Part shown: piece by piece, positions 22,729-30,197 of the stretch
Layout of the letters: each line of letters opens with the position of its first letter
How positions within the stretch are numbered: position 1 is the stretch's first letter
Source: a bacterium
Lineage (GTDB): Bacteria; JAMCPX01
Direction of reading: 5' to 3'
DNA: 34,976 nt
NCBI GenBank assembly: GCA_021787665.1
Contig: JAJYLN010000024.1
Span: forward strand, 1 to 34,976
The notes under the pieces: model-generated
What the model was told of the DNA's origin: nothing
Seen by the model: the letters and a program-made list of their open reading frames with translations, nothing else
The model's database searches: none
Program-made: the position numbers and the translations under genes

Positions 22729-24153
22729 ATGACGACCAGCTTCGATGCTGTGATCGTGGGTTCCGGGTTCGGTGGATCGATCCCGGCGCTGCGGCTTGCC
22801 CAGGCCGGCAAGAAGGTACTCGTGCTCGAGCAGGGCAGGGTCTATACGGAGACGGACTTCAAGCAGACCTGGGACCTCAAGTACCTTTCCAATATCATGA
22901 ATATCACCACGTCGGACGATTATGCCGTATTCTTCAGGTCCGGTATGGTGCTTGGCGGGGGCTCTGTCGTTTTCTCCGGGCTTATGAACAGGTCGCCTTC
23001 GGAGACCTTCCAGTTCGTCGATTACAACGGGTACAAGGTGTGGCCTGATGCCGTGAGCCGGCAGGTGCTCGACCCCTATTACGATAGGGTCGAGCAGATG
23101 ATGTCCGTGCGTCAGGCGACATGGGAAGAGGTCTCGAAGACGGGCGGCATGTTCGCCCAGCTCATGAACAATGCCGGGCTGACCTGCGACAGGGCGCGTT
23201 TCCCCTATATCAACTGCAGGGAGTGCGGCTTCTGTGAGGCAGGCTGCATCTACGGCGTAAAGCAGTCGCTCATGAAAAACTATATACCTCAGGCGCAGGA
23301 TGCCGGCGTCGAGTTCAGGACCGGATGCAGGGCGATGCAGATCATGCCGTCCGCTGCCGGGTACACGGTCCAGTATACCGGGCCCGACGATACGCTTACA
23401 TCCGTGCAAGGTACCGTTGTCATAATCGCAGCAGGCGCGATATACTCGCCGGAGCTTCTCCTGCGCTCGAAGCAGTATCTCCCAAGTCTTTCTGACCAGG
23501 TCGGCAAGAATTTCAACAACAACGGCGGCTTGCGGTTTGGCATCGAGCTGCCGGACGGGCTTCCCTCCATAGAATGCTATAAGGGAAGGGACAGTGCGGC
23601 CGTTATGACCTATGCGTACTGGCACGACTATGGTATCACCATAGAGGCAGGGACATCGCCTGCCGCGATATTCGCCATCGATATTCACAGGCCGGGCGAA
23701 TCCGGCTGGGGACTCGATTTCAAGCACTGGGCAAAGTCCGTGTACCCGTCGAAGCTGATCGTGGCAAATATCATGGGCCCCGTCACCGGCGAAGGCCTGG
23801 TGTATCTGAACAACGATATACCCGCCGTCAGTTTTCCTCTGACGAAGACCCTTGCCGATTACAGGGATAGAGTCATAGCACCCATCCAGGCGCTCACGAA
23901 GGCCAACAACGCGATCTTGCTCCAGACGATGGGCACCGGCTATATGTACTCCATAGACCACATGCTCGGCACGTGCAGGATAGGGGACGATCCGAGATAT
24001 TCACCAGCAGACCCCTATGGCCAGATACGAAATTATCCCGGTCTGTTCGTCTCGGACTCGAGCTCCCTGCCGTGCAGCACCGGCGTCAACCCGTCAACGA
24101 CGGTTGCGGCGAATGCAGAGCGGATAGCGGACTATATCGTGACAAACTGGTGA
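22729..24153 (+). CDS. GMC-family FAD oxidoreductase with CxxCxxCxxxC motif
   Basis: A 474-residue GMC flavoprotein: FAD-binding VGSGFGG (from 10), LEQGR at the end of the second strand, VLGGGSVVFSG, a VIIAAGAIYSPELLLRS block and the C-terminal HMLGTCRIG plus GVNPSTTVAANAERIADYI. The closest recognisable relatives are cholesterol-oxidase-like and long-chain-alcohol oxidase-like proteins. Cysteines 163, 166, 169 and 173 (CRECGFCEAGC) are spaced like a [4Fe-4S] ligand set. No signal peptide of its own is seen, so it could be exported as a complex with the Tat subunit that follows 6 bases later. Confidence 0.9.
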   Translation: MTTSFDAVIVGSGFGGSIPALRLAQAGKKVLVLEQGRVYTETDFKQTWDLKYLSNIMNITTSDDYAVFFRSGMVLGGGSVVFSGLMNRSPSETFQFVDYNGYKVWPDAVSRQVLDPYYDRVEQMMSVRQATWEEVSKTGGMFAQLMNNAGLTCDRARFPYINCRECGFCEAGCIYGVKQSLMKNYIPQAQDAGVEFRTGCRAMQIMPSAAGYTVQYTGPDDTLTSVQGTVVIIAAGAIYSPELLLRSKQYLPSLSDQVGKNFNNNGGLRFGIELPDGLPSIECYKGRDSAAVMTYAYWHDYGITIEAGTSPAAIFAIDIHRPGESGWGLDFKHWAKSVYPSKLIVANIMGPVTGEGLVYLNNDIPAVSFPLTKTLADYRDRVIAPIQALTKANNAILLQTMGTGYMYSIDHMLGTCRIGDDPRYSPADPYGQIRNYPGLFVSDSSSLPCSTGVNPSTTVAANAERIADYIVTNW

Positions 24154-24159
24154 TATACT

Positions 24160-24771
24160 ATGGGCATAGAAACATTTTTTAACCAGGTCGCCAGCAAGGA
24201 GTTGGACAGACGTGAGTTCTTTACGTGGGTCGTCAGGGCTTCCGTCATGGTATCCCTGTTCGGCCTGATAGACCAGATAAGTTGCGGCTTCGTGCCGGGG
24301 GCCTCGCAGCAGCCGTCCACCTGTATGCAGCCGATGACGGCCGACGAAAAAACCGTGTACGCCTTGTGCGACACGGTATTGCCGGGCATGGCCTCGGACC
24401 CGACGGGCGCGCCCGGTGCCGTCGACGTGTGCACCGTAGACCTTATGTACGACAAGTTCTATGGCATCGCCCAAGACCTGCCCCTGGTACTGCCCCTTAT
24501 CAATGCCGAAGCTCATAAAGAATACGGGAAGGACCTCTACGAACTGGACCTTGCCCAGAGGACTGCCGTTCTGAAAAACGTCGAAAAGATGCTTGGACTG
24601 GTGGGCCAAATATACATGTTCGTCAAGGGGCCGTTCTACATTGGCATTCTCAGCAGGGCCGGACTCGATTATATGGGTGACCCGGGGGCCAACCTCGGCT
24701 ATGTCAATCAAGATTTCAGCTTCTACAGGCCCATGTCGAAAGAGATGACGTCCGATGGGAACCTGCCGTGA
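24160..24771 (+). CDS. Gluconate 2-dehydrogenase subunit 3-like small subunit with Tat-like signal
   Basis: A 203-residue protein. It begins with a twin-arginine-like sequence (LDRREFFTW, R17-R18) followed by a hydrophobic stretch (about 24-42). The mature part has the MTADEKTVYALCDTVLPG block that marks the small subunit of periplasmic FAD dehydrogenases (gluconate, fructose, long-chain alcohol types). It lies between a GMC flavoprotein and a multiheme cytochrome, the three-part layout of gluconate dehydrogenase. Its likely task is to carry the flavoprotein through Tat and anchor it. The stop overlaps the first possible start of the next gene. Confidence 0.82.
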   Translation: MGIETFFNQVASKELDRREFFTWVVRASVMVSLFGLIDQISCGFVPGASQQPSTCMQPMTADEKTVYALCDTVLPGMASDPTGAPGAVDVCTVDLMYDKFYGIAQDLPLVLPLINAEAHKEYGKDLYELDLAQRTAVLKNVEKMLGLVGQIYMFVKGPFYIGILSRAGLDYMGDPGANLGYVNQDFSFYRPMSKEMTSDGNLP

Positions 24772-24782
24772 GAGGAGGGAAT

Positions 24783-25703
24783 GTGGGCAAAAGAAATGGG
24801 ATTGTTCGGTGCATCGGGGCCCTGCTCCTGGCGACCGGGGCTGGCTTTGCAGGCTGCCAGACCACCCGGACGGTGCAGTCGGGCTCGGTCAACTGCTATG
24901 ACTGCCACAACCCGGTCCAGTTGAGCATGACTGTCTCGGACGAGTCATCCGGCATCAAAGAATGGATGCAGGCCGGCGGCGCCGGGCTTGTCATGGTGCC
25001 TGCGTATAATCCACCCCCCCTTTTCCTGTATGAGTTGGCATGGCCCCGGAGGGGAAGACACAACTTCGATCTGAACACGGGTGACTGTGCTCCATGCCAC
25101 CCCGTGTACAACGGCGTGGAGAACCACAGCAACAGCGAGTATCCGGTACAGGTCCAGAAAGTTTTGTATATGGGCGGGGTTGACTGCGCGAACGGCTGTC
25201 ATCCGTGGCTCCGGGGCCCTGTCCACAGCACCGGCTTCCAATCGAATGCAGGCACGACGCCGACATACTATGGTACGCTCGACCCGTACACGCTGCTGAC
25301 CTCAGTTCAGACCGGCCATACGAGCATCTTTCTGTACGGCTTCAGGATAACGCAGGACGATGCTGATCTGGATATGCGTTATTTGAATGCCGGATGCGGG
25401 GGCTGCCATAACTGGGACGGTCCCCGGCACGGACACGTCGCCGAGTGTACCGACTGTCACGTCTTTGACCCGTCCATCACCGGTGGGCTGCACCAAAGCC
25501 ATATAGAAACCATCAGCGCCACCCAGGCGCAGGTCGACCCGGCCGATGCCGGCATGCCGGCTTGTGCGTACTGCCACGGGTTTTCTGACACCACCACCGG
25601 ACACGCCCTGTCGAATGCGTCCTGCTACAACTGCCACCTGAGCGGCCACCAGCCCATGGGCGCCGACCATATGCCGCAATTCTGGGACCCGAATGCTCCA
25701 TAG
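24783..25703 (+). CDS. Multiheme c-type cytochrome lipoprotein (six CXXCH, one CX3CH)
   Basis: A 306-residue protein with a signal sequence ending at a cysteine (GFAGC, C25) that suggests lipid anchoring. Canonical haem sites begin at C38, C102, C205, C222, C261 and C281 (CYDCH, CAPCH, CGGCH, CTDCH, CAYCH, CYNCH). A seventh, CANGCH at 135, has three residues between the cysteines. Several extra histidines could be axial ligands. It resembles octahaem/hexahaem electron-transfer proteins only in haem spacing; I do not recognise a named family. The GTG start at 24783 has AGGAGG 6 bases upstream; a GTG at 24768 overlaps the previous stop but lacks a site. I infer it takes electrons from the GMC dehydrogenase. 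Confidence 0.9.
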   Translation: MGKRNGIVRCIGALLLATGAGFAGCQTTRTVQSGSVNCYDCHNPVQLSMTVSDESSGIKEWMQAGGAGLVMVPAYNPPPLFLYELAWPRRGRHNFDLNTGDCAPCHPVYNGVENHSNSEYPVQVQKVLYMGGVDCANGCHPWLRGPVHSTGFQSNAGTTPTYYGTLDPYTLLTSVQTGHTSIFLYGFRITQDDADLDMRYLNAGCGGCHNWDGPRHGHVAECTDCHVFDPSITGGLHQSHIETISATQAQVDPADAGMPACAYCHGFSDTTTGHALSNASCYNCHLSGHQPMGADHMPQFWDPNAP

Positions 25704-25743
25704 AGCCCGCTGGTACCTGATCGGGCAAAAAGGAAGGGCCGTA

Positions 25744-26508
25744 ATGCGAAGGGACACGCTGATGAGGTTCTTGTTCGTCGCAGCGACGATCATCTCGATC
25801 TCGTTACCCCGCGATCTTTACGCCGTAACGCTCGGCGAGGCTGAGGGGACATTCAATAATTATGATAAAGACATCTCTAACCTCCGCAGGTCCATTTACA
25901 TGTTCGATCGGATCATCCGAGAGAGCAGGTCCCCGAAGGTCCTGTACAAGGCGTACTGGATGGAATCCAGGGCGTTTGCAGCGATGGGAGACCACCCGGC
26001 CCTTACCGGGACGGACGCAGTAAAGGACTACGAGACCGGGAAGGAGGCAGGCGCCGAGGCAATAAGGATCGACCGGAACGGTGAGAAGGGATATTTTTGG
26101 TACGCGGTGAACCTCGGCAAGCTCGGTCAGCTCAGGGGCGTGCTGCATGCCCTGTTCATGTTGCCGGAATTCGAGAAGGACATGGGCAGGGCGTACAGAA
26201 TCGATCCGAACGATCCCTGGGTCCTGGTGGCGTACGGCGCGCTGTACTATGAGCTGCCGTGGGTGGTAGGGGGCAGTGATGCGAGGGCGCTCGGCTATCT
26301 CAGAAAAGCGCTGGAACAGGAACCGGATTTCACCGTGTCCATGGTACTGATGGGCAAGGTCTACATACAGGAGGGGGAGTACGCCAAGGCAAAGGCCATT
26401 CTGGAAAAGGTCGTGCAGTATAAGACGCCGGCTTCGAGGGCAGACTGGGTAATGTCCGACAGTCCGACCGCACAGGTTCTCCTGAAATCGATAGATAAAA
26501 AACGGTAG
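25744..26508 (+). CDS. Secreted TPR protein (TatT-like), paralogue of the 19319 gene
   Basis: A 254-residue protein with a signal peptide (about 1-27, ending near LYA). Its helical repeats follow the same plan as the gene at 19319: GYFWYAVNLGKLGQLRGV matches GWFWWAANVGRIAQLKGI, and YYELPWVVGGSDARALGYL matches FYREVPWFVGGSLATSKRYL. Last gene of the epimerase-to-cytochrome operon, 40 bases after the cytochrome. The start at 25744 has AAGGAAGG upstream. TPR proteins of this kind may assemble or tether periplasmic partners (inference). Confidence 0.82.
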   Translation: MRRDTLMRFLFVAATIISISLPRDLYAVTLGEAEGTFNNYDKDISNLRRSIYMFDRIIRESRSPKVLYKAYWMESRAFAAMGDHPALTGTDAVKDYETGKEAGAEAIRIDRNGEKGYFWYAVNLGKLGQLRGVLHALFMLPEFEKDMGRAYRIDPNDPWVLVAYGALYYELPWVVGGSDARALGYLRKALEQEPDFTVSMVLMGKVYIQEGEYAKAKAILEKVVQYKTPASRADWVMSDSPTAQVLLKSIDKKR

Positions 26509-26661
26509 GTCGCATCGGGAAGGCAGCGAGACCCTTGACCTGCTGTTTTTGGCCCTCCAGGTGCGCATGAGGTTTGTTGTTATGCCGGCAGAGGCGTTTT
26601 TCGGCCGTTGAGTACGTCTTCAGAATGTACAGGGGCAGGATAGCAGGACTATCCTCATAAC

Positions 26662-26722
26662 CACCCGTATAGGAATGGGTGAAAACACGCAGTCTCTGTG
26701 CGGCCGTGGGTAAAAACACCCA
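26662..26722. promoter_or_regulatory. Two inverted-repeat motifs, possible operator pair
   Basis: In the 291-base gap 26509-26799, CACCC (26662-26666) and GGGTG (26677-26681) form an inverted repeat, and TGGGT (26707-26711) and ACCCA (26718-26722) form a second with opposite polarity, both next to AAAA runs (GGGTGAAAAC, GGGTAAAAAC). The centres are 43 bases apart, about four helical turns. A regulator of the following gene might bind here. No consensus promoter was found, and the rest of the gap shows no gene. Confidence 0.35.
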
Positions 26723-26799
26723 TACCTGCCAGTCGTCTATGCGCTTGTCCAGAGGTATCGCCGCGGTAAGCTGGCACGATTCCTGATTTATCTATACCC

Positions 26800-28002
26800 G
26801 TGGACAGTCGCTTCAAGCCTTTATTATTGCTCACGATGTTCTGGTGCCTTATGGTGCCTCTTCTTGGTTGGAGGGAAGGCCGTGAATGGGGCACGGTAGC
26901 TTTCTCCTCGCTGACTGCTTTTGTTTTTTTTGCTCTTGCCGCTATGATTGGGCGTGACAGGATGCCTGCAAAAATTCCTTGGTCTATGCTGGCTGCTGGT
27001 ATCGTGGGTGCGTGGCTCGCCGCATCTATACTGTACCCGAAGCTAGCGGCAGACGGACTCGCGGGGAGCGCCAAAATCCTCGGTCCCTTTTTTATCTACC
27101 CCGCCTTGTTTGTGCTTGCTCCAGATGAACGAGGCATGGAGGCGCTCACGTTAGTCGTTGCACTTACGGTCATTGTCATCGGCTCGGTCGATATTGCACA
27201 AACGGCGAGCCTTTTTCACTCCATACATTTTGATCCGTTCAGAACGACAGGCAAGACATCAGCCACCGGGCTGTCGGATGCGGGCGCAGAGTATATCGCA
27301 GGCGCCCTGCCTCTGCTCGTGAGCCAGTTTATCTTCGGTCAAAGGTTGCGGGACATCGTTGTCCTCAGCATCGCTATCATTGAAGGCGTTGTCTATGTCA
27401 TCGTTTCGCATTCGATGGCCTCGTGGGCCGCGGTAGTCCTTGCGGGCCTTGCAGGGATCTGTTTGCTTGCGTACGTGAGAAGAAGGAGAAAACTGAGAAT
27501 AAATCTGTCTCCTCTGTACATCGTGGGCATCGTACTTGCCGGAACCCTCCTGCTGTCCCTGATATCCAGCCAGACGCACAGCCTGATCGGGTCTGTCCTG
27601 TCCGTATTCGATGCCTGGCACCTCGGCAACAACAGCGAGTACGTCAGGATACTCACCACGATTGGTGTCCCTGGAATGCTGCTCTTTATAGGTTTGCTCG
27701 CTCTTATCGTGTATGGATTCTTGTCGGGTATAGAGAAGGCCGCAGCTGAGCACCTGCCCGTACTCGTGGGCGGACTCCTTGGCGTCGTCAGTTTGATCGT
27801 CATGGCCCTGTTCTCTTTTCCCTTCGGCGCACCCGGCACGGGCTTCTTGTTCTGGGTGTATGCCGGTATAGACGGCCTCTATTCGCCCGGCAGCCTTCGG
27901 GCACATCCCCCTCTCTGGAAGGCCCTGAGCTATGTGTTCGCAGTCCTGGGGCTTGCGGTGTTCTTTACGGCTTTTCGTATAGCGCTTGCCCGGGCCGAGT
28001 AG
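26800..28002 (+). CDS. Polytopic membrane protein, O-antigen ligase/polymerase-like
   Basis: About 400 residues with roughly ten hydrophobic helices. A long loop region before the last helices carries GNNSEYVRILTTIGVPGMLLFIGLL, similar to the HNxYLxxxxxxGxxGLxxF signature of Wzy/WaaL (O-antigen polymerase/ligase) proteins. No other glycan genes flank it, so the role is tentative. The GTG at 26800 has no ribosome site; an ATG at 26836 is an alternative start. It ends 7 bases from the convergent panD. Confidence 0.6.
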   Translation: MDSRFKPLLLLTMFWCLMVPLLGWREGREWGTVAFSSLTAFVFFALAAMIGRDRMPAKIPWSMLAAGIVGAWLAASILYPKLAADGLAGSAKILGPFFIYPALFVLAPDERGMEALTLVVALTVIVIGSVDIAQTASLFHSIHFDPFRTTGKTSATGLSDAGAEYIAGALPLLVSQFIFGQRLRDIVVLSIAIIEGVVYVIVSHSMASWAAVVLAGLAGICLLAYVRRRRKLRINLSPLYIVGIVLAGTLLLSLISSQTHSLIGSVLSVFDAWHLGNNSEYVRILTTIGVPGMLLFIGLLALIVYGFLSGIEKAAAEHLPVLVGGLLGVVSLIVMALFSFPFGAPGTGFLFWVYAGIDGLYSPGSLRAHPPLWKALSYVFAVLGLAVFFTAFRIALARAE

Positions 28003-28009
28003 TAGTGCC

Positions 28010-28393
28010 CTAGGCGACGACCTGCTGTGGAATGCCTTTCAGCCCCTTGATGTTGTTTCTGCCTTCCATGTAGACGATCCGGGGCGCGTAATCGGCAGGT
28101 ATCTCCTTCTCCGGCATATCGACGAAGCTCGCAATGATGACGATGTCCGATTTCTTGATCAGGTGCGCTGCTGCACCGTTCATACCGATGGTCCTCGAGC
28201 CCCTGGGGCCCTTTATCGCATAGGTCTCGAGCCTGTTGCCGTTGGTGACGTCCCATATCCTTACCATCTCGTACTCCGTTATATCGGTGAGCTCCATCAG
28301 TTCCTCATCGATGGTAATGCTGCCCTCATAATCCACGTTGGCCTGGGTGACCAGTGCCCGGTGGATCTTGGACTTGAGCATTGTCCTGTTCAT
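28010..28393 (-). CDS. panD: Aspartate 1-decarboxylase (pro-enzyme)
   Basis: Forms beta-alanine from aspartate for pantothenate. The 127-residue proenzyme has the self-cleavage site in DYEGSITID (the Gly-Ser bond gives the pyruvoyl group), the conserved LKSKIHRA opening, and NGAAAHL. The start at 28393 is preceded by GGGAGG and lies inside the 3' end of panC (68-base overlap). Confidence 0.96.
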   Translation of the reverse strand: MNRTMLKSKIHRALVTQANVDYEGSITIDEELMELTDITEYEMVRIWDVTNGNRLETYAIKGPRGSRTIGMNGAAAHLIKKSDIVIIASFVDMPEKEIPADYAPRIVYMEGRNNIKGLKGIPQQVVA

Positions 28394-29252
28394 TGTTCTT
28401 CCTCCCTGCAAAGTATTTCAAAGAGATGTTATCTATCAATCGTGTACTACCCACGTATGCCGCTACGACGATCCTGCTATGAGTCGATGCGACCGGCCGG
28501 GCAAGCAGCGTCTTTTCGTCGACGATTTCCACGTAGTCCACCTTCAAGCCGGCAGACGATATCTCGTCCCTGACCATACCGATGAGCGACACCGCGTTTG
28601 TATGCCCCTCGTTGAAGGCCGCTGCCGCTCCGCGCAGGCCCCTGGATATCGATGCTGCGCTCTTCCGCTGCGATGCCGTGAGATAGGTGTTCCTCGAGCT
28701 CATGGCAAGCCCGTCGGGTTCCCGTACCGTTGGTACCCCGATGATTGCCACGGCCATGTTCAAGTCCTCCACCATCCGCCGAATGATCGTAAGCTGCTGG
28801 AAGTCCTTTTCTCCGAACAGCGCCGCGTGCGGCATGACGATATTGAACAGCTTCAGCACGACCGTTGCAACGCCCCTGAAATGGCCGGGCCGTGTCCTGC
28901 CGCACAGGACTTCTGACATGCCGGCGACCTCCACGGAGGTCCGGAACGGCTCCGGGTACATGCCGGACGCATCCGGAAAGAACAGAACATCCGCTCCTGC
29001 ACCTTCGGCAAGCATTTTGTCCCTCTCAAGGTCCCTCGGATACCGTGCAAGGTCCTCCTCCGGCCCGAACTGCATGGGATTTACGAACAGGCTCATGACG
29101 AGTATATCGCCGAGCTGCCTGCCTTCCCTCAGCAGGCTGAGGTGGCCATCATGCAGAGAGCCCATCGTCGGTACGAGGGCTATACGTTTACCGTGAGCCC
29201 TCGTATCCATGGAAAGGCCCTGCATCTCGCTTGGAGAGGTTATGACCTTCAT
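28326..29252 (-). CDS. panC: Pantothenate synthetase with extended C-terminus
   Basis: Joins pantoate and beta-alanine with ATP. Family motifs are VPTMGSLHDGHLSL, VNPMQFGPEEDLARYPR, CGRTRPGHFRGVATVV, LFGEKDFQQL and the MSSRN signature. The protein is 308 residues; homologues usually end soon after the STRLIDN block, but here about 30 polar residues follow (KNNEQDNAQVQ), read through the start of panD. Start 5 bases after the panB stop. The extension looks like a by-product of the shifted stop rather than a domain. Confidence 0.95.
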   Translation of the reverse strand: MKVITSPSEMQGLSMDTRAHGKRIALVPTMGSLHDGHLSLLREGRQLGDILVMSLFVNPMQFGPEEDLARYPRDLERDKMLAEGAGADVLFFPDASGMYPEPFRTSVEVAGMSEVLCGRTRPGHFRGVATVVLKLFNIVMPHAALFGEKDFQQLTIIRRMVEDLNMAVAIIGVPTVREPDGLAMSSRNTYLTASQRKSAASISRGLRGAAAAFNEGHTNAVSLIGMVRDEISSAGLKVDYVEIVDEKTLLARPVASTHSRIVVAAYVGSTRLIDNISLKYFAGRKNNEQDNAQVQDPPGTGHPGQRGL

Positions 29253-29257
29253 CGTTC

Positions 29258-30064
29258 CTATTTGTAGGTGTGCTCCGGGCCCGGGAACACGCCTTCCTTG
29301 ACCTCCCTGATGTATTGCTGAACCGCCAGTACGGAAGTCTCCCTGAGATGCGCATACTGCTTTACGAAGGTGGGCTGCCTGTCTCCGCTCAGTCCGAGCA
29401 GGTCGTGGAACACGAGCACCTGTCCGCTCACTTCCCTGCCCGCGCCAATGCCGATGGTCGGTATGTGCAGCTTTGATGTAATCTCCGCCGCGAGGGTGCC
29501 TGGTACGCCCTCGAGGACGACCGCGAAAGCGCCAGCCTCTTCAACGGCAGCGGCATCCTGGATCAGGGCATCTCTGCCACGCTCGTCCCTGCCCTGGACC
29601 CTATAACCGCCCATCCTGTGTATGGACTGCGGCGTGAGCCCTATATGTCCCATGACGGGGATGTCCGCATTGACGATAGCCCGTATGACTTCCGCCATAT
29701 TCCTGCCGCCCTCCATCTTGACGGCCTCTGCGCCGCCCTCCTTGAGGAGCCTGCCGGCGTTCCGTATGGCGTCGCGCGATCCGGTCTGGTAAGAGAGAAA
29801 GGGCATGTCTGCGACAACGAGGCCGTATTCGACTGCCCTGACTACGGCCTTTGTGTGGTAGATAATCTCTTCGATGGTCACGGGCAGGGTAGTGTCGTAC
29901 CCGTTGATCACCATGCCCAGGGAGTCACCGATGAGGATGATCTCGATGCCTGCCTGGTCCGCTATTGCTGCGGATGGATAGTCGTACGCAGTGAGCATCG
30001 CCAGACGCTCGCCGGCGTCGTATGCCTTCGCAATACTCGGTAGGGTGACTTTTTTTCTTTCCAT
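29258..30064 (-). CDS. panB: 3-methyl-2-oxobutanoate hydroxymethyltransferase
   Basis: Adds a hydroxymethyl group from methylenetetrahydrofolate to ketoisovalerate to give ketopantoate. The 268-residue protein shows LTAYDYPSAAIADQAG, ILIGDSLGMV, DMPFLSY, VKMEGG and GHIGLTPQSIHRMGGYRVQGR, all typical of PanB. First gene of panBCD. Its Shine-Dalgarno GGAG is inside a terminator hairpin (see the leader entry). Confidence 0.97.
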   Translation of the reverse strand: MERKKVTLPSIAKAYDAGERLAMLTAYDYPSAAIADQAGIEIILIGDSLGMVINGYDTTLPVTIEEIIYHTKAVVRAVEYGLVVADMPFLSYQTGSRDAIRNAGRLLKEGGAEAVKMEGGRNMAEVIRAIVNADIPVMGHIGLTPQSIHRMGGYRVQGRDERGRDALIQDAAAVEEAGAFAVVLEGVPGTLAAEITSKLHIPTIGIGAGREVSGQVLVFHDLLGLSGDRQPTFVKQYAHLRETSVLAVQQYIREVKEGVFPGPEHTYK

Positions 30065-30096
30065 AAAAAAACTCCGGCCGAAACGGTCGGAGTTTT
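30065..30096 (-). terminator. Intrinsic terminator overlapping the panB ribosome site
   Basis: On the minus strand a 12-bp stem (CAAAs flanking; AAACTCCGACCG pairs with CGGCCGGAGTTT, one G-T) with a 3-base loop is followed by a run of seven T ending at the panB ATG. The 3' arm contains GGAG at 30075-30072, 7 bases from the ATG. When formed it would stop transcription and hide the ribosome site. A GGGAG upstream (30109-30105) can pair with the CTCC of the 5' arm as a short antiterminator. Confidence 0.75.
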
Positions 30097-30197
30097 CCAG
30101 AATGCTCCCTAGTATCTCCCCGTCTCGGTCTTTTACCCTACCTCAGAAGACCTCTCTTCCGGTGCAGGGTCCGTGGATCCAAGCGGATATATCCATG
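30065..30197 (-). promoter_or_regulatory. Structured leader of panBCD, candidate attenuator or pan-type RNA
   Basis: Between the promoter and the panB ATG lie about 130 bases of leader. An imperfect 13-bp hairpin occupies 30135-30170 (ACCCT/AGGGT, ACC/GGT and GAAGA/TCTTC with small bulges). GGTCTT and AAGACC on the minus strand (30052-30047 + 100 bases upstream scale, i.e. 30152-30147 and 30132-30127) form a competing stem that excludes it. A terminator follows directly before the ATG. Leaders of pan genes in some Firmicutes, Chloroflexi and delta-proteobacteria carry the 'pan' RNA motif, hairpins with bulged adenosines; I cannot confirm a match to its consensus. Confidence 0.5.

Noticed and set aside
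22690-23961. A 423-codon minus-strand frame opposite the first GMC gene
   Set aside because: Shadow frame; the plus-strand gene has full GMC motifs and ribosome site.
26772-26795. TGGCACGATTCCTGATTT as a sigma54 promoter before the O-antigen-ligase-like gene
   Set aside because: The -24 part fits, but the -12 element reads GA instead of the needed GC.
30142-30196. A 17-codon frame in the panB leader (ATG at 30196 on the minus strand, MDISAWIHGPC...) as a leader peptide
   Set aside because: Its ATG would sit at or within a couple of bases of the transcription start, without a ribosome site, and its codons are not enriched in valine or other relevant residues.
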